A stretch of 64,000 bases of DNA from Edaphobacter paludis (GTDB taxonomy: Bacteria > Acidobacteriota > Terriglobia > Terriglobales > Acidobacteriaceae), in assembly GCF_039993895.1 (NCBI RefSeq), contig NZ_CP121194.1:2356001-2420000 (forward strand), read 5' to 3'. Below, piece after piece: positions 1 to 8,154 of this stretch (positions are counted from its first letter, which is position 1; every line of letters starts with the position of its first letter). Both the position numbers and the translations under genes were made by a program. The notes below the pieces were generated by a model, which was not told the origin of the DNA, ran no database searches, and saw only the letters and a list, made by a program, of their open reading frames with translations.

Positions 1-906
1 TGCGCGAAGCCCAGCCACATCCGCCTGAGTATAGTGCTGATAACGGTTTTTAAGATCGCCCGGAAATGGAATGTACTCGATCTTGCCCGGCCCGTGGACC
101 TGCATGAGCGCTTCCGCCACTGCCTTAAAGGTGCGAGCTTCCCCGGTTCCGGCGTTCACGATAGCGCGAGTGGGCTTGCGGGGACTATCGGGCAGCAGGC
201 CGCCAAAGAACATATTGATACGCGCAAGGTCCTTCACGAAGACGAAGTCGCGCCGCTGCTCGCCATTGTCGTAACCGCCAGAGCCTTCAAACATGCGAAT
301 CGTCCCCGTGTCCTTGAGCTGACGAGTGAAATGATGGATCACGCTGGCCATGCGGCCCTTGTGCTGCTCACGTGGTCCATAGACATTGAAGTAACGAAGA
401 CCGACGACTGTGCTCTTGACCTCCGGCAACAGACGACGCAGATAGTTGTCGAAGACCAGCTTTGAATAGCCGTAGACATTGAGCGGGCGCTCGTTCGCTG
501 GAACTTCCTTGAACTCAGTACTGGCGCCGTAAACGGCTGCAGTCGAGGCATAGACAAAGGGAATCTTGTGCTCCAGCGCGAAGTGCAACAGCTCCTTGGA
601 GTAGGTGAAGTTGTTGTCCATCATGTAGCGGCCATCATCTTCCAGTGTGTTGGAGCAGGCCCCCTGATGCAGGATGGCGCGGACTTTTGCGCCTTCGAAG
701 TCACCCGACCGGAGCGCGGCACGGAACTCCTTCTTGTCCATGTAATCGGCATACTCAGCACCCGCGAGGTTGAGGAACTTCGGCCCGCTGAGGTTCGGCG
801 AAGGCGCGAGATTGTCGACGACTAAAATATCGCGCTCGCCGGCGCGGTTAAGCTGGTGAACGATGTTGCTGCCAATAAAGCCTGCTCCGCCGGTTACGAT
901 AATCAC
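1..906 (-). CDS. hldD: ADP-L-glycero-D-manno-heptose 6-epimerase (3' end cut off by window)
   Basis: Converts ADP-D-glycero-beta-D-manno-heptose to the L,D-form, the last step in making the nucleotide-activated heptose for LPS inner core; cytoplasmic, NADP-dependent short-chain dehydrogenase fold. The N-terminus reads IIVTGGAGFIGSN, the Rossmann glycine motif, followed by ADYMDK, MMDNN, and the YGYSK catalytic Tyr/Lys and YFNVYGPRE motifs typical of HldD. 302 residues are inside the window, so only about 20-30 residues of the C-terminus are missing relative to the usual ~310-330. The start is a GTG at 906, two bases after the hldE stop, with a GAGGAG ribosome site inside the end of hldE, so the two genes are an operon and probably translationally coupled. 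Confidence 0.93.
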   Translation of the reverse strand, partial: MIIVTGGAGFIGSNIVHQLNRAGERDILVVDNLAPSPNLSGPKFLNLAGAEYADYMDKKEFRAALRSGDFEGAKVRAILHQGACSNTLEDDGRYMMDNNFTYSKELLHFALEHKIPFVYASTAAVYGASTEFKEVPANERPLNVYGYSKLVFDNYLRRLLPEVKSTVVGLRYFNVYGPREQHKGRMASVIHHFTRQLKDTGTIRMFEGSGGYDNGEQRRDFVFVKDLARINMFFGGLLPDSPRKPTRAIVNAGTGEARTFKAVAEALMQVHGPGKIEYIPFPGDLKNRYQHYTQADVAGLRA

Positions 907-908
907 TC

Positions 909-2396
909 TTAGTTCTCCTCGCTGGTTCCGTTGGGTGCGGTAAGTTTTTTCACGATATTACTAGTGGAGAAGCCTTCGACGGTAGGCACGATTTCGACCC
1001 GCCCACCAGCAGCGATGACGTCCTCATGGCCGACGACGGTCTCAACGGTGTAGTCGCCGCCCTTAACCAGAACATTCGGTTTAAGCGCACGGATCAGCTC
1101 GAGCGGCGTGTCCTCTTCAAAGAGAACGACGGCATCGACAGCAGCAAGCGCCGCCATGACGCGCGCCCGTTCCCGTTCGCCCACAATAGGGCGCGAAGGG
1201 CCTTTTAGTCGGCAGATCGAGTCATCTGCATTCAGACCGAGAACAAGCTTGGAGCCGAAGCGGCGGCAGTCCTCGAGCAGCGTAATGTGGCCCACGTGCA
1301 GCAGATCGAAGCAACCATTGGTGAAGACGATAGTCTCGCCCGAGGCACGCCACTCTGCCACGCGTATCTTGGCGTGGTCCAGATCGAGGATTTTTTCCCC
1401 CGCAGTTACCCCGGAGCTTGGAGTAAGCGCCGCCACCAGTTCGTGTCGTGCAATCGGCACGGTCCCCACCTTGCCGACGACAATTCCGGCGGCGAGATTA
1501 GCGAGTTCGACAGCCGTCTCTATCTGAAGCCCGCCAGCGAGGCAGGCAGCGAGCGTGGCAATCACAGTATCCCCTGCACCCGAGACATCGAAGACCTCAC
1601 GCGCCCGAGCCGGAGAGTGATATTTACTGTCGCGGCGAACCAGAGCAATTCCCTTCTCGCTCATGGTGACGGTCAGAAACTGAAAGTCATGTTCGGCTAT
1701 CAGCTCCTGCGCGGCATCGAGGATCGCATCGGTCTGGTGCCCGGAGACGCCCGTGGCAAGCGAGAGTTCGCCGAGGTTCGGGCAGACGGTGGTGGCGCCA
1801 GTGTATTTGCTGAAATCAGGAGTCTTGGGGTCGGCCAGAATGGGAATCTTTGCGATGCGAGCGGCGTTAATGACCGCAGCGCAAAGCTGGGTCGTGAGCG
1901 CACCCTTTGCATAATCAGAGAGGACCACGGCGTGGACTTTGCTCACCAGCTCCGTCGCGCGGTCGATAAGCCGTCTCAACTCAATTTCAGGCGGAGCTTC
2001 CCGGCTTTCGATATCGAGCCGCAGAAGTTGCTGGTTCCGGCCAACGATGCGAGTCTTGGAGATGGTGGGCAGGCTGCTCGAGACGACGCCTACGGTATCC
2101 ACTCCGGCGCGGTCAAGAATGGCAGCAAGCTCGCTCTGCTCCATGTCACTACCCCAGAAGCCGCTCAGAATCGCATGGCAACCCAGGCCGGCCAGGTTCA
2201 TCGCCACATTGGCGGCGCCACCGGCGCGCTCGTAGCGCTGAGCATGGCGAATGACCGGCACAGGCGCCTCGGGAGAGATGCGGTCGACGTCGCCATGAAT
2301 GTAGCGGTCGAGCATGATGTCGCCTATTACCAATACCTTGATCTGGCTGAAGCCGCCTTCGAGCAGGTTTAGAACGGAGTGCAGTTCGGGCAACAT
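909..2396 (-). CDS. hldE: Bifunctional heptose-7-phosphate kinase / heptose-1-phosphate adenylyltransferase
   Basis: Carries out two steps of ADP-heptose synthesis: phosphorylation of heptose 7-phosphate at C1 and later AMP transfer to heptose 1-phosphate. Two domains are visible in 495 residues (E. coli HldE is 477): a PfkB/ribokinase domain (about 1-335) with GDIMLDRY, the GGAANVAMN sugar motif and the DVSGAGDT catalytic signature, then a nucleotidyltransferase domain with FTNGCFDLLHVGHI containing the HxGH motif. The frame stays open upstream to 2600, but that would run into the end of the preceding gene; ATG at 2396 starts the conserved region and has a GGAGGGAAGGAG purine run about 12 bases upstream. 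Followed by hldD. Confidence 0.95.
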   Translation of the reverse strand: MLPELHSVLNLLEGGFSQIKVLVIGDIMLDRYIHGDVDRISPEAPVPVIRHAQRYERAGGAANVAMNLAGLGCHAILSGFWGSDMEQSELAAILDRAGVDTVGVVSSSLPTISKTRIVGRNQQLLRLDIESREAPPEIELRRLIDRATELVSKVHAVVLSDYAKGALTTQLCAAVINAARIAKIPILADPKTPDFSKYTGATTVCPNLGELSLATGVSGHQTDAILDAAQELIAEHDFQFLTVTMSEKGIALVRRDSKYHSPARAREVFDVSGAGDTVIATLAACLAGGLQIETAVELANLAAGIVVGKVGTVPIARHELVAALTPSSGVTAGEKILDLDHAKIRVAEWRASGETIVFTNGCFDLLHVGHITLLEDCRRFGSKLVLGLNADDSICRLKGPSRPIVGERERARVMAALAAVDAVVLFEEDTPLELIRALKPNVLVKGGDYTVETVVGHEDVIAAGGRVEIVPTVEGFSTSNIVKKLTAPNGTSEEN

Positions 2397-2494
2397 TTTC
2401 TGGATGGGCTCCTTCCCTCCATCATCGCATTTTCTTGGGAAAGGAAAAAACCGCGCATCCGCCATCCTCGACACCATGCTTGATATCGAGACGC

Positions 2495-3562
2495 TCAGTC
2501 GAGAATGGCCCGAACCTGCTCCAGAACCTCTTCGACCGTGATAGAGGTAATGCACTTCTTGCGCTCTACGATGCAGGTTTCGAGTCCACAGCCCCAACAA
2601 TCGGTCCGGTGATAGACGACGCGATGTTGTTTGCCGTACGGAAACCAGACGCTGGGCTTATTGCGCGCGGCGAAAATTGCGACGCACGGGGTCTGCACGG
2701 CGGCCGCGAGATGCATGGGGCCGCTGTCGTGGCCGATGAAAATCCGCGCATGGCCAAAGGCGGCGGCGCTCTCGCGCGGAGTGAGGACGCCACAGAGATT
2801 GATGACGGGACCGCCCCCGGCCTCACGCCAGCCGTCGGCCGCGAACTCGCTGGCCTCACTCTCCGCCGGCGAACCGCTCAGGGTAAGAGCGTTTCCGGGA
2901 TAGAGTGCAGCCACGTGGGCCAGCAGGGTGCGCCAATTGTCCCGGCCCCAGTCCTTGGACTGAACCTTTGTGCCAACGCTGACGGCGATGACCGGCAGTC
3001 CCGCAGCGGGCCTCAGTACCTCGTCAGCCCGCGCCTGTTCTTCGACGGTGAGGCGGAGGTCCCAGCTTTGAGGATCGTCAAGCCGTGCATCGCCAAGCTC
3101 GGAAAGATTGCGGGCAAGGCGTGCGCCTTCAGCTTCGAGAGTCTCCCCAGGCTCCTCACGGCGATTCTGCTGCATGTCTTCAGTCATCGGTATTCCGATG
3201 AGGCGACGAATCCCGCAGAGCCGGAAGAAGGACGCATCTCGACGAGCCGACTCGACGCCTCGGGCTCCCCCTATATAGACGAGAGCCTGGGGACGCCAGC
3301 GAACGATCTGCCACCATAAAGAGAAAAGTTCGCGAAAGCTGCGTGTGCCCACTTCGTACCGATAATAACTATGGACGAGCCCGCTGTTTTCAAGAATCGC
3401 GGCTGCGGGCGGAGCCTTCACATTGACGGGGAAGTTGGTCAACATGCGGCGTTCGGCATCAGGGAACGCGCGCGCCGTGAGATGAAGCGCGGGGAGAGCT
3501 ACAAGCGTATCGCCGAGACTACCAAGGCGGTAGATGAGGACTTTTTTTGCCGATGAGGACAT
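2495..3562 (-). CDS. Glycosyltransferase family 9 (heptosyltransferase-like)
   Basis: Likely transfers heptose from ADP-heptose to the LPS core. 355 residues with the GT9 two-Rossmann layout: N-terminal KVLIYRLGSLGDTLVALPAL, the C-terminal-half VSVGTKVQSKDWGRDNW stretch, and the GHDSGPMHLAAA motif that binds the nucleotide-sugar in WaaC/WaaF-type enzymes. A cysteine cluster near the C-terminus (CWGCGLETC) resembles those in several GT9 proteins. It is the first gene of a minus-strand run GT9-hldE-hldD, so enzyme and donor synthesis are co-transcribed. The exact acceptor cannot be told from sequence. The start ATG at 3562 has only a weak ribosome site. Confidence 0.88.
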   Translation of the reverse strand: MSSSAKKVLIYRLGSLGDTLVALPALHLTARAFPDAERRMLTNFPVNVKAPPAAAILENSGLVHSYYRYEVGTRSFRELFSLWWQIVRWRPQALVYIGGARGVESARRDASFFRLCGIRRLIGIPMTEDMQQNRREEPGETLEAEGARLARNLSELGDARLDDPQSWDLRLTVEEQARADEVLRPAAGLPVIAVSVGTKVQSKDWGRDNWRTLLAHVAALYPGNALTLSGSPAESEASEFAADGWREAGGGPVINLCGVLTPRESAAAFGHARIFIGHDSGPMHLAAAVQTPCVAIFAARNKPSVWFPYGKQHRVVYHRTDCWGCGLETCIVERKKCITSITVEEVLEQVRAILD

Positions 3563-3662
3563 GATCTGCTTTAAGTCTTATTTTAGAGCTAACGTTTTCT
3601 TGCAAACCCTACAAGATCGGCCTGATAAAGTCGATGTGGATAGAAATGAAGGTGGTCTGGAA

Positions 3663-4241
3663 ATGCTAAGTGCTTATTCACTGACGGAGATGCAGGACCA
3701 AAAGACGCAGACTTGGCACGGATCCGAAGAAGCGATCGAGGGCAAAAGTCTGATGGCGCTGGCCATGGCTCAGCACCGGGCCAACTTCGATCTTTGGCAC
3801 GAGGAAGACAAGGCGCGCGATCCAGGCGCGACGGATGCCGACATCGCAGCGGTCAAACATCAGATTGACCGGCTGAATCAGCGGCGCAATGATCTGGTGG
3901 AGAAGATAGATGAACTGCTCCTGATACAGGCGGGAGCCCAAAACCCAACCGCTCCGCTCAACTCGGAGACGCCGGGACTAATGATCGACCGGCTTTCAAT
4001 ACTGGCGTTGAAGATCTTTCACACCCGCGAAGAGACGCGGCGCGAGTCGGCGACAGAGGTGCACCGGCAGAAAAATTTGGCGCGGCTTGCGGTACTCGAA
4101 GAGCAGCGCAGTGATCTTGCAGGGTGCCTCGATGCTCTATGGTCAGAGGTGCTAGCCGGGACACGTCGGTTCAAGCTCTACCGGCAGATGAAGATGTATA
4201 ACGATCCCGAATTGAATCCCGTACTCTATACACACAGGTGA
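3663..4241 (+). CDS. DUF4254 family protein
   Basis: 192 residues, mostly charged alpha-helix (repeated Glu/Lys/Arg, likely coiled coil between residues 45 and 165). It matches my recollection of the DUF4254 family: the PGLMIDRLSILALKIFHTREE segment in the middle and a C-terminal KLYRQMKMYNDPELNPVLY tail. The molecular function is not known to me. The gene starts divergently about 100 bp from the GT9 heptosyltransferase, and members of this family are commonly seen near LPS glycosyltransferases, so a role in envelope polysaccharide assembly is an inference from context. ATG 3663 is preferred over upstream in-frame starts because AAGGTGG lies just upstream and the conserved region begins soon after. 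Confidence 0.75.
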   Translation: MLSAYSLTEMQDQKTQTWHGSEEAIEGKSLMALAMAQHRANFDLWHEEDKARDPGATDADIAAVKHQIDRLNQRRNDLVEKIDELLLIQAGAQNPTAPLNSETPGLMIDRLSILALKIFHTREETRRESATEVHRQKNLARLAVLEEQRSDLAGCLDALWSEVLAGTRRFKLYRQMKMYNDPELNPVLYTHR

Positions 4242-4387
4242 GCCGGCGATGCTCTGCCCGTATGACGCTTACGGGGAGTTGACCTTGTACCCGCAGGTGG
4301 GTATAAAACCGAGACAAGATTATTTGCAGGAATTGGCTCTCCGTATGTCGGGAGTCTTGGGAGCGCCATCCGGCGACAGGAATATCA

Positions 4388-4957
4388 ATGACTCAGGCAA
4401 AGACTGTATCGGCAGCTACTTCCCCTTCTACAAAACGTCCTCGAACCCTGGCTGGTGTCGTCCCTGCACCGAACGACGCTGCACGTACGCAGGCGCTCGC
4501 CCACTACGAAGCTGCATTGCGGCTAATGCAGGATGGTAAGTACGACAAAGCTCATGCCGCCTTCGACAAGATGTTGGCAGCCGGTCCAGGCGACCTGGGC
4601 GACCGGATCCGCATGTACATCAATGCCTGCCTGTTACAGGTAAACAAGGGTAAGGCCAGCTTCAAGAGCAACGAAGAGCGCTACGACTACGCCGTCTCCC
4701 TACTGAACGACGGGCACTATGAGGATGCGCGTGAAGAGTTCAAGACGATTCTGAAGCAGGACGAAAAGGCCGACTATGCATTTTACGGTCTGGCCGTGCT
4801 GGCCAGTATGACCGGTGACTCTCACACCTGCCTGGAGCATCTCACCGAGGCCATCCGGCAGAACCCGAAGAACCGCATTCAGGCGCGAGGCGACTCCGAC
4901 TTCCAGGACATGGCAGACGATCCCCGGTTTACCGAGCTGCTTTATCCCGAGGTATAA
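4388..4957 (+). CDS. TPR-repeat protein
   Basis: 189 residues without signal peptide. Two tetratricopeptide-like helical pairs are visible, ALAHYEAALRLMQDGKYDKA (about 36-55) and YDYAVSLLNDGHYEDAREEF (about 99-118), plus a third pair containing YAFYGLAVLASMTGD. The C-terminus (RGDSDFQDMADDPRFTELL) is the tail often found in TPR proteins whose last repeat ends in a D-P-R-F motif. The function is probably protein-protein scaffolding; the partner is unknown. It follows DUF4254 by 146 bp on the same strand and may be co-transcribed with it. Confidence 0.75.
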   Translation: MTQAKTVSAATSPSTKRPRTLAGVVPAPNDAARTQALAHYEAALRLMQDGKYDKAHAAFDKMLAAGPGDLGDRIRMYINACLLQVNKGKASFKSNEERYDYAVSLLNDGHYEDAREEFKTILKQDEKADYAFYGLAVLASMTGDSHTCLEHLTEAIRQNPKNRIQARGDSDFQDMADDPRFTELLYPEV

Positions 4958-5051
4958 AAAGACAGCAAAAGCATCTTTATTGTTGCCTGTTCTCCTTCAA
5001 CCTCAGCATAAAACCCAGACCCGTCTCAATCGAAGGCGGGGTTTTGCTGCC

Positions 5052-5080
5052 GCAGGGCGGAAGAAAACCCTGCATTTTGT
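5052..5080 (+). terminator. Possible rho-independent terminator after TPR gene
   Basis: A GCAGGG / CCCTGC 6-bp stem (5052-5057 with 5068-5073), 10-nt loop, followed by ATTTTGT. A second weaker stem (AAACCC 5011-5016 with GGGTTT around 5039-5044) lies just upstream. The rest of the 253-bp spacer 4958-5210 shows no gene. Confidence 0.4.
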
Positions 5081-5210
5081 CTTTGCTTGTTTAGGCTCTT
5101 GCTGCCTCGAAAGCTGGATAGACCTACGCGCTCTTTGAAGCGACCCGAGCGCATCAGCGGAATGACCCGCTAAAATCAATCCTCAGAGATTTCAATGGGA
5201 GAATTGGGCC

Positions 5211-6284
5211 ATGCAGTTGTCGAATCCGGATGGACCAAAAGAGCTTCGAGTCGTCGCCATGGGCGGAGGGACCGGACTGTCGACACTTCTACGCGGTCTG
5301 AAGTGCTACGTCCCCATGCGAGATCGACGAAAGAGGCCGCGAACACCCGAGCTGACAGAAAGCCCCGGCTTGCCTTGTAAGGACGCACGCTGGATGATCC
5401 GCGAGCTTTCCGCGGTCGTGACCGTGACAGATGACGGCGGCTCCTCCGGGCGGCTGCGCGAGGACTTCAAGATGCTGCCGCCGGGCGACGTGCGCAACTG
5501 CATGGTCGCGCTCTCCGAAGACGAACACCTCCTCTCGAAGCTGTTCCAGTTCCGTTTCGACCAGGGGGAGCTGGAGGGGCATAGCTTCGGCAATCTCTTT
5601 GTCGCTGCCCTCTCGCACATCACCGGAGACTTCGCGCAGGCCGTTCAGATGTCGTCGCAGATCCTGGCGATCCGGGGAAAGATCTTTCCCGCAACCAACA
5701 CCAACGTTACCCTTGCTGCACAAATGGACGACGGATCAGTGGTACGGGGCGAGACGAACATTACCGCCAGCAAGCGGCGCATTGTGGAACTGATGCTCGA
5801 GCCCGCGACCGCCCATCCTCTACCCGAGACGCTCGAGGCAATTGCCCATGCAGACCTGATTACGCTGGGACCGGGATCGCTGTACACCTCGCTCATCCCC
5901 AACCTGCTGGTCAGCGGTGTGCCCGAGGCGCTGGCAGCCTCCCCGGCAACTAAGGTATTTGTCTGCAACCTCATGACGCAGGCGAACGAGTCGCTGGGAC
6001 TGTCGGCCTCGCAACACATCGAAAAGATCCTGCAACATGCGGGACCCACGAAATCGCCGCTCTTCGATTATGCGTTGATCAATACGGCCCCGATCTCTGC
6101 GGAGCGTCTGGAGCAGTATGCACGCGAAGGCCAGGAGCCGATTGAAGCCGATCTGGAGCGAATAAGGGCGCTCGGAGTTGAGCCGTTGACCGGCAACTTC
6201 GTGCATGAGGGAGACGTGCTCCGACACGACTATGACCGCGTGGCGGAGACTCTGCTCGGTCTGCGGGCATTGGCTATTGCCTGA
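5211..6284 (+). CDS. yvcK: YvcK/CofD-like gluconeogenesis factor
   Basis: Member of the YvcK (UPF0052) family, related to CofD; in other bacteria it binds UDP-sugars and is needed for growth on gluconeogenic carbon and for normal cell-wall synthesis. Diagnostic motifs: VVAMGGGTGLSTLLRGL (15-30), TVTDDGGSSGRLREDF, PPGDVRNCM, HSFGNLF, GPGSLYTSLIPNLL and FVCNLMTQ. The 357-residue length is a little over the usual ~320-330 because about 30 residues (roughly 33-64, rich in Arg/Pro/Lys) are inserted between the nucleotide-binding loop and the TVTDDGGSSGR strand. ATG 5211 has no obvious strong ribosome site. It is followed at 17 bp by an acetyltransferase gene. Confidence 0.92.
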   Translation: MQLSNPDGPKELRVVAMGGGTGLSTLLRGLKCYVPMRDRRKRPRTPELTESPGLPCKDARWMIRELSAVVTVTDDGGSSGRLREDFKMLPPGDVRNCMVALSEDEHLLSKLFQFRFDQGELEGHSFGNLFVAALSHITGDFAQAVQMSSQILAIRGKIFPATNTNVTLAAQMDDGSVVRGETNITASKRRIVELMLEPATAHPLPETLEAIAHADLITLGPGSLYTSLIPNLLVSGVPEALAASPATKVFVCNLMTQANESLGLSASQHIEKILQHAGPTKSPLFDYALINTAPISAERLEQYAREGQEPIEADLERIRALGVEPLTGNFVHEGDVLRHDYDRVAETLLGLRALAIA

Positions 6285-6300
6285 AGGAGAAGAAGAGACG

Positions 6301-6900
6301 ATGTGCGCGACCCCGCTACTCGAAGGGACAAGAATACGTCTGGAGCCTCTGACCCTCGACCATCTGACAGGGCTGGAGGCAATTGCTTTTGACGACCGCA
6401 TCTGGCGCTACATGCCGATAACCATGAAGACGCCGGATGATCTGCACAATTGGGTGGAGAGCGCTTTGCGGCTGACAGAAGCCGGAACGACAATCGCCTG
6501 GGCCACGGTTTTGAAGTCGGAGAACCGGGTGATCGGAAGCACTCGCTTCTCCGATCTGGATCGCACTCATGAGACGGCGGAGCTGGGGCACACGTGGTTA
6601 TCCCCGGAGTTTCATGGGGCGGGTCTAAATACCGAGGCCAAGCTGCTGCAGCTTACCTATGCCTTCGAGGAACTTAAACTGCGCAGAGTGGCGCTGAAGA
6701 CGCATCACGAGAACGTGCAGTCGCAGAAAGCCATGCGCAAGATCGGCGCAGTCGCGGAGGGAAGGTTTCGCAACCACTTCATCATGCCCGACGGCTCTCA
6801 GCGGCACAGCCTCTGGTTTTCGGTCATCCGGGAAGACTGGCCGCAGACGAAATCGCGACTAGAGGCGCGGGTAGGGGATCTGACTCCACCGTCCGTTTGA
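6301..6900 (+). CDS. GNAT family N-acetyltransferase (RimJ/RimL type)
   Basis: 199 residues of the GNAT fold as found in RimJ/RimL-like proteins: RIRLEPLTLDHL at the start, ELGHTWLSPEFHGAGLNTEAK (acetyl-CoA loop), LRRVALKTHHENVQSQKAMRKIGA (the N-x-x-S-x-x-A-M-x-K-x-G helix) and a C-terminal FSVIREDWP. The substrate (protein N-terminus or small amine) cannot be predicted. The start at 6301 follows GAAGGAGAAGAAG. The last 77 bases overlap the 3' end of the convergent rlmN gene, so these two transcripts must be antisense to each other at their ends. Confidence 0.85.
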   Translation: MCATPLLEGTRIRLEPLTLDHLTGLEAIAFDDRIWRYMPITMKTPDDLHNWVESALRLTEAGTTIAWATVLKSENRVIGSTRFSDLDRTHETAELGHTWLSPEFHGAGLNTEAKLLQLTYAFEELKLRRVALKTHHENVQSQKAMRKIGAVAEGRFRNHFIMPDGSQRHSLWFSVIREDWPQTKSRLEARVGDLTPPSV

Positions 6901-8050
6901 GCTGCCCGCAGGCGGCGTAGATGTCCCGCCCACGCGGCCGGCGGATATAGGCCGGAATGCCGGCGGCGATGATCCGCTTCTGAAAAGCCGCCACTCCTGC
7001 CTGCGAAGGCTCGTGATAAGGCATATTGGGGCCGGAGTTCCAGACGATAAGGTTGATCTTGCAGCGTCGACCGCTGACCAGCGCGATCAGTTCGTCCGCG
7101 TCGCCCAGCGAATCATTGATGCCCCCCAGCATCACGTACTCGAAGGTGATCCACTCTCGATTGCGCAGTGGAATGGTATCGAGCGCCTCAAACAGCGCCG
7201 CAATATTCCACTTGCGCGTGATGGGCATAATTGATTCGCGGATGACGTCGTTGGGAGCGTTGAGGCTGACCGCCAGCTTGGGACGCACCGGCTCTCGCGC
7301 AAAATCCAGAATGCCAGGCAGAATCCCGGAGGTGCTGACCGTCATCCGCGACTCGGGAATGCGCATGTAGACCAACAGGCGAACTGCCTCCATGAAGTTG
7401 GCATAGTTCAGGAACGGCTCTCCCATGCCCATAAAGACAAGATTGATCCGCGCCGGGGTAGGATTGCCACGGCTGCTGCCAAGATCGACCCTGTGGCGGT
7501 TGAGCACTGCGGCGACCTGCCCAGCGATCTCGCCAGGAGTAAGATTGCGCCGGATGCCGAGCTTGGCCGTGAGGCAAAACTGGCAGTTGACTGCGCAGCC
7601 CACCTGGCTGGAGACGCAGATGGTCGCACGGCGATAAGGGAAGGCTGCCGGATTGGCATCCTCCTTCTCCTCCTCTTCGGCGGCAACCGAGCCATCGCCT
7701 CGCTCGCCTCCGTCGCCGTCCGGCATCCAGACGGTCTCGACGGTCTCGCCGTCGGCCATGCGGATCAGATAGCGCTCGGTGCCGTCGACGGACCGGGCAG
7801 TCTGAACGATCTCCGGCAGGCCGATGTCATACCCCTCGGCGCTAAGCGACCCGCGCAGACTCGCAGGCAAAGTGGTGATCTCGTCGAGCGAACCGACCCG
7901 TTGCCGATAGACAGCCTCGATAAGTTGGTTAGCCCGGTAGGGGCGCTGCCCGAGGTGCGTCATCAGGTGGGTCAGAGCGTCCAGCGACTGGCCGAAGAGC
8001 GGCTTGGACCCTAAAACGACTTCGGCTACGGTGTTTGTTTTGTTCAACAT
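6824..8050 (-). CDS. rlmN: 23S rRNA (adenine2503-C2)-methyltransferase / tRNA m2A37 methylase
   Basis: Radical-SAM enzyme that methylates C2 of A2503 in 23S rRNA, and A37 of some tRNAs in species where tested. 408 residues: N-terminal RlmN helical domain (QRPYRANQLIEAVY), the radical-SAM cluster motif with Cys152, Cys156 and Cys159 (GCAVNCQFC), NLVFMGMGEPFLNY, and the region FEYVMLGGINDS. Compared with the usual ~350-380 aa it carries an acidic, Gly/Glu-rich insertion at about 111-137 just before the radical-SAM core. The two family cysteines needed for the methyl-cysteine mechanism are expected after this region; C-terminal RRPRGRDIYAACGQL contains the second. Confidence 0.95.
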   Translation of the reverse strand: MLNKTNTVAEVVLGSKPLFGQSLDALTHLMTHLGQRPYRANQLIEAVYRQRVGSLDEITTLPASLRGSLSAEGYDIGLPEIVQTARSVDGTERYLIRMADGETVETVWMPDGDGGERGDGSVAAEEEEKEDANPAAFPYRRATICVSSQVGCAVNCQFCLTAKLGIRRNLTPGEIAGQVAAVLNRHRVDLGSSRGNPTPARINLVFMGMGEPFLNYANFMEAVRLLVYMRIPESRMTVSTSGILPGILDFAREPVRPKLAVSLNAPNDVIRESIMPITRKWNIAALFEALDTIPLRNREWITFEYVMLGGINDSLGDADELIALVSGRRCKINLIVWNSGPNMPYHEPSQAGVAAFQKRIIAAGIPAYIRRPRGRDIYAACGQLKRTVESDPLPAPLVAISSAASLPG

Positions 8051-8154
8051 AGTGATATTACGCGGTCTCAGGCGGGCTGTAGTTAGTTTACTCCGAACGG
8101 GCCGGGGCGACCAACATCCACCCTGCTGTGAAACAATGGAGGGTAAGGAGCTCC

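Noticed and set aside
1287..2372. A 361-codon open frame on the + strand opposite hldE
   Set aside because: It is the mirror of a strongly conserved gene in G+C-rich DNA, has no recognisable domain and no ribosome site.
4249..4539. Possible 96-codon gene ahead of the TPR gene
   Set aside because: Overlaps the TPR gene in another frame, with no conserved features.
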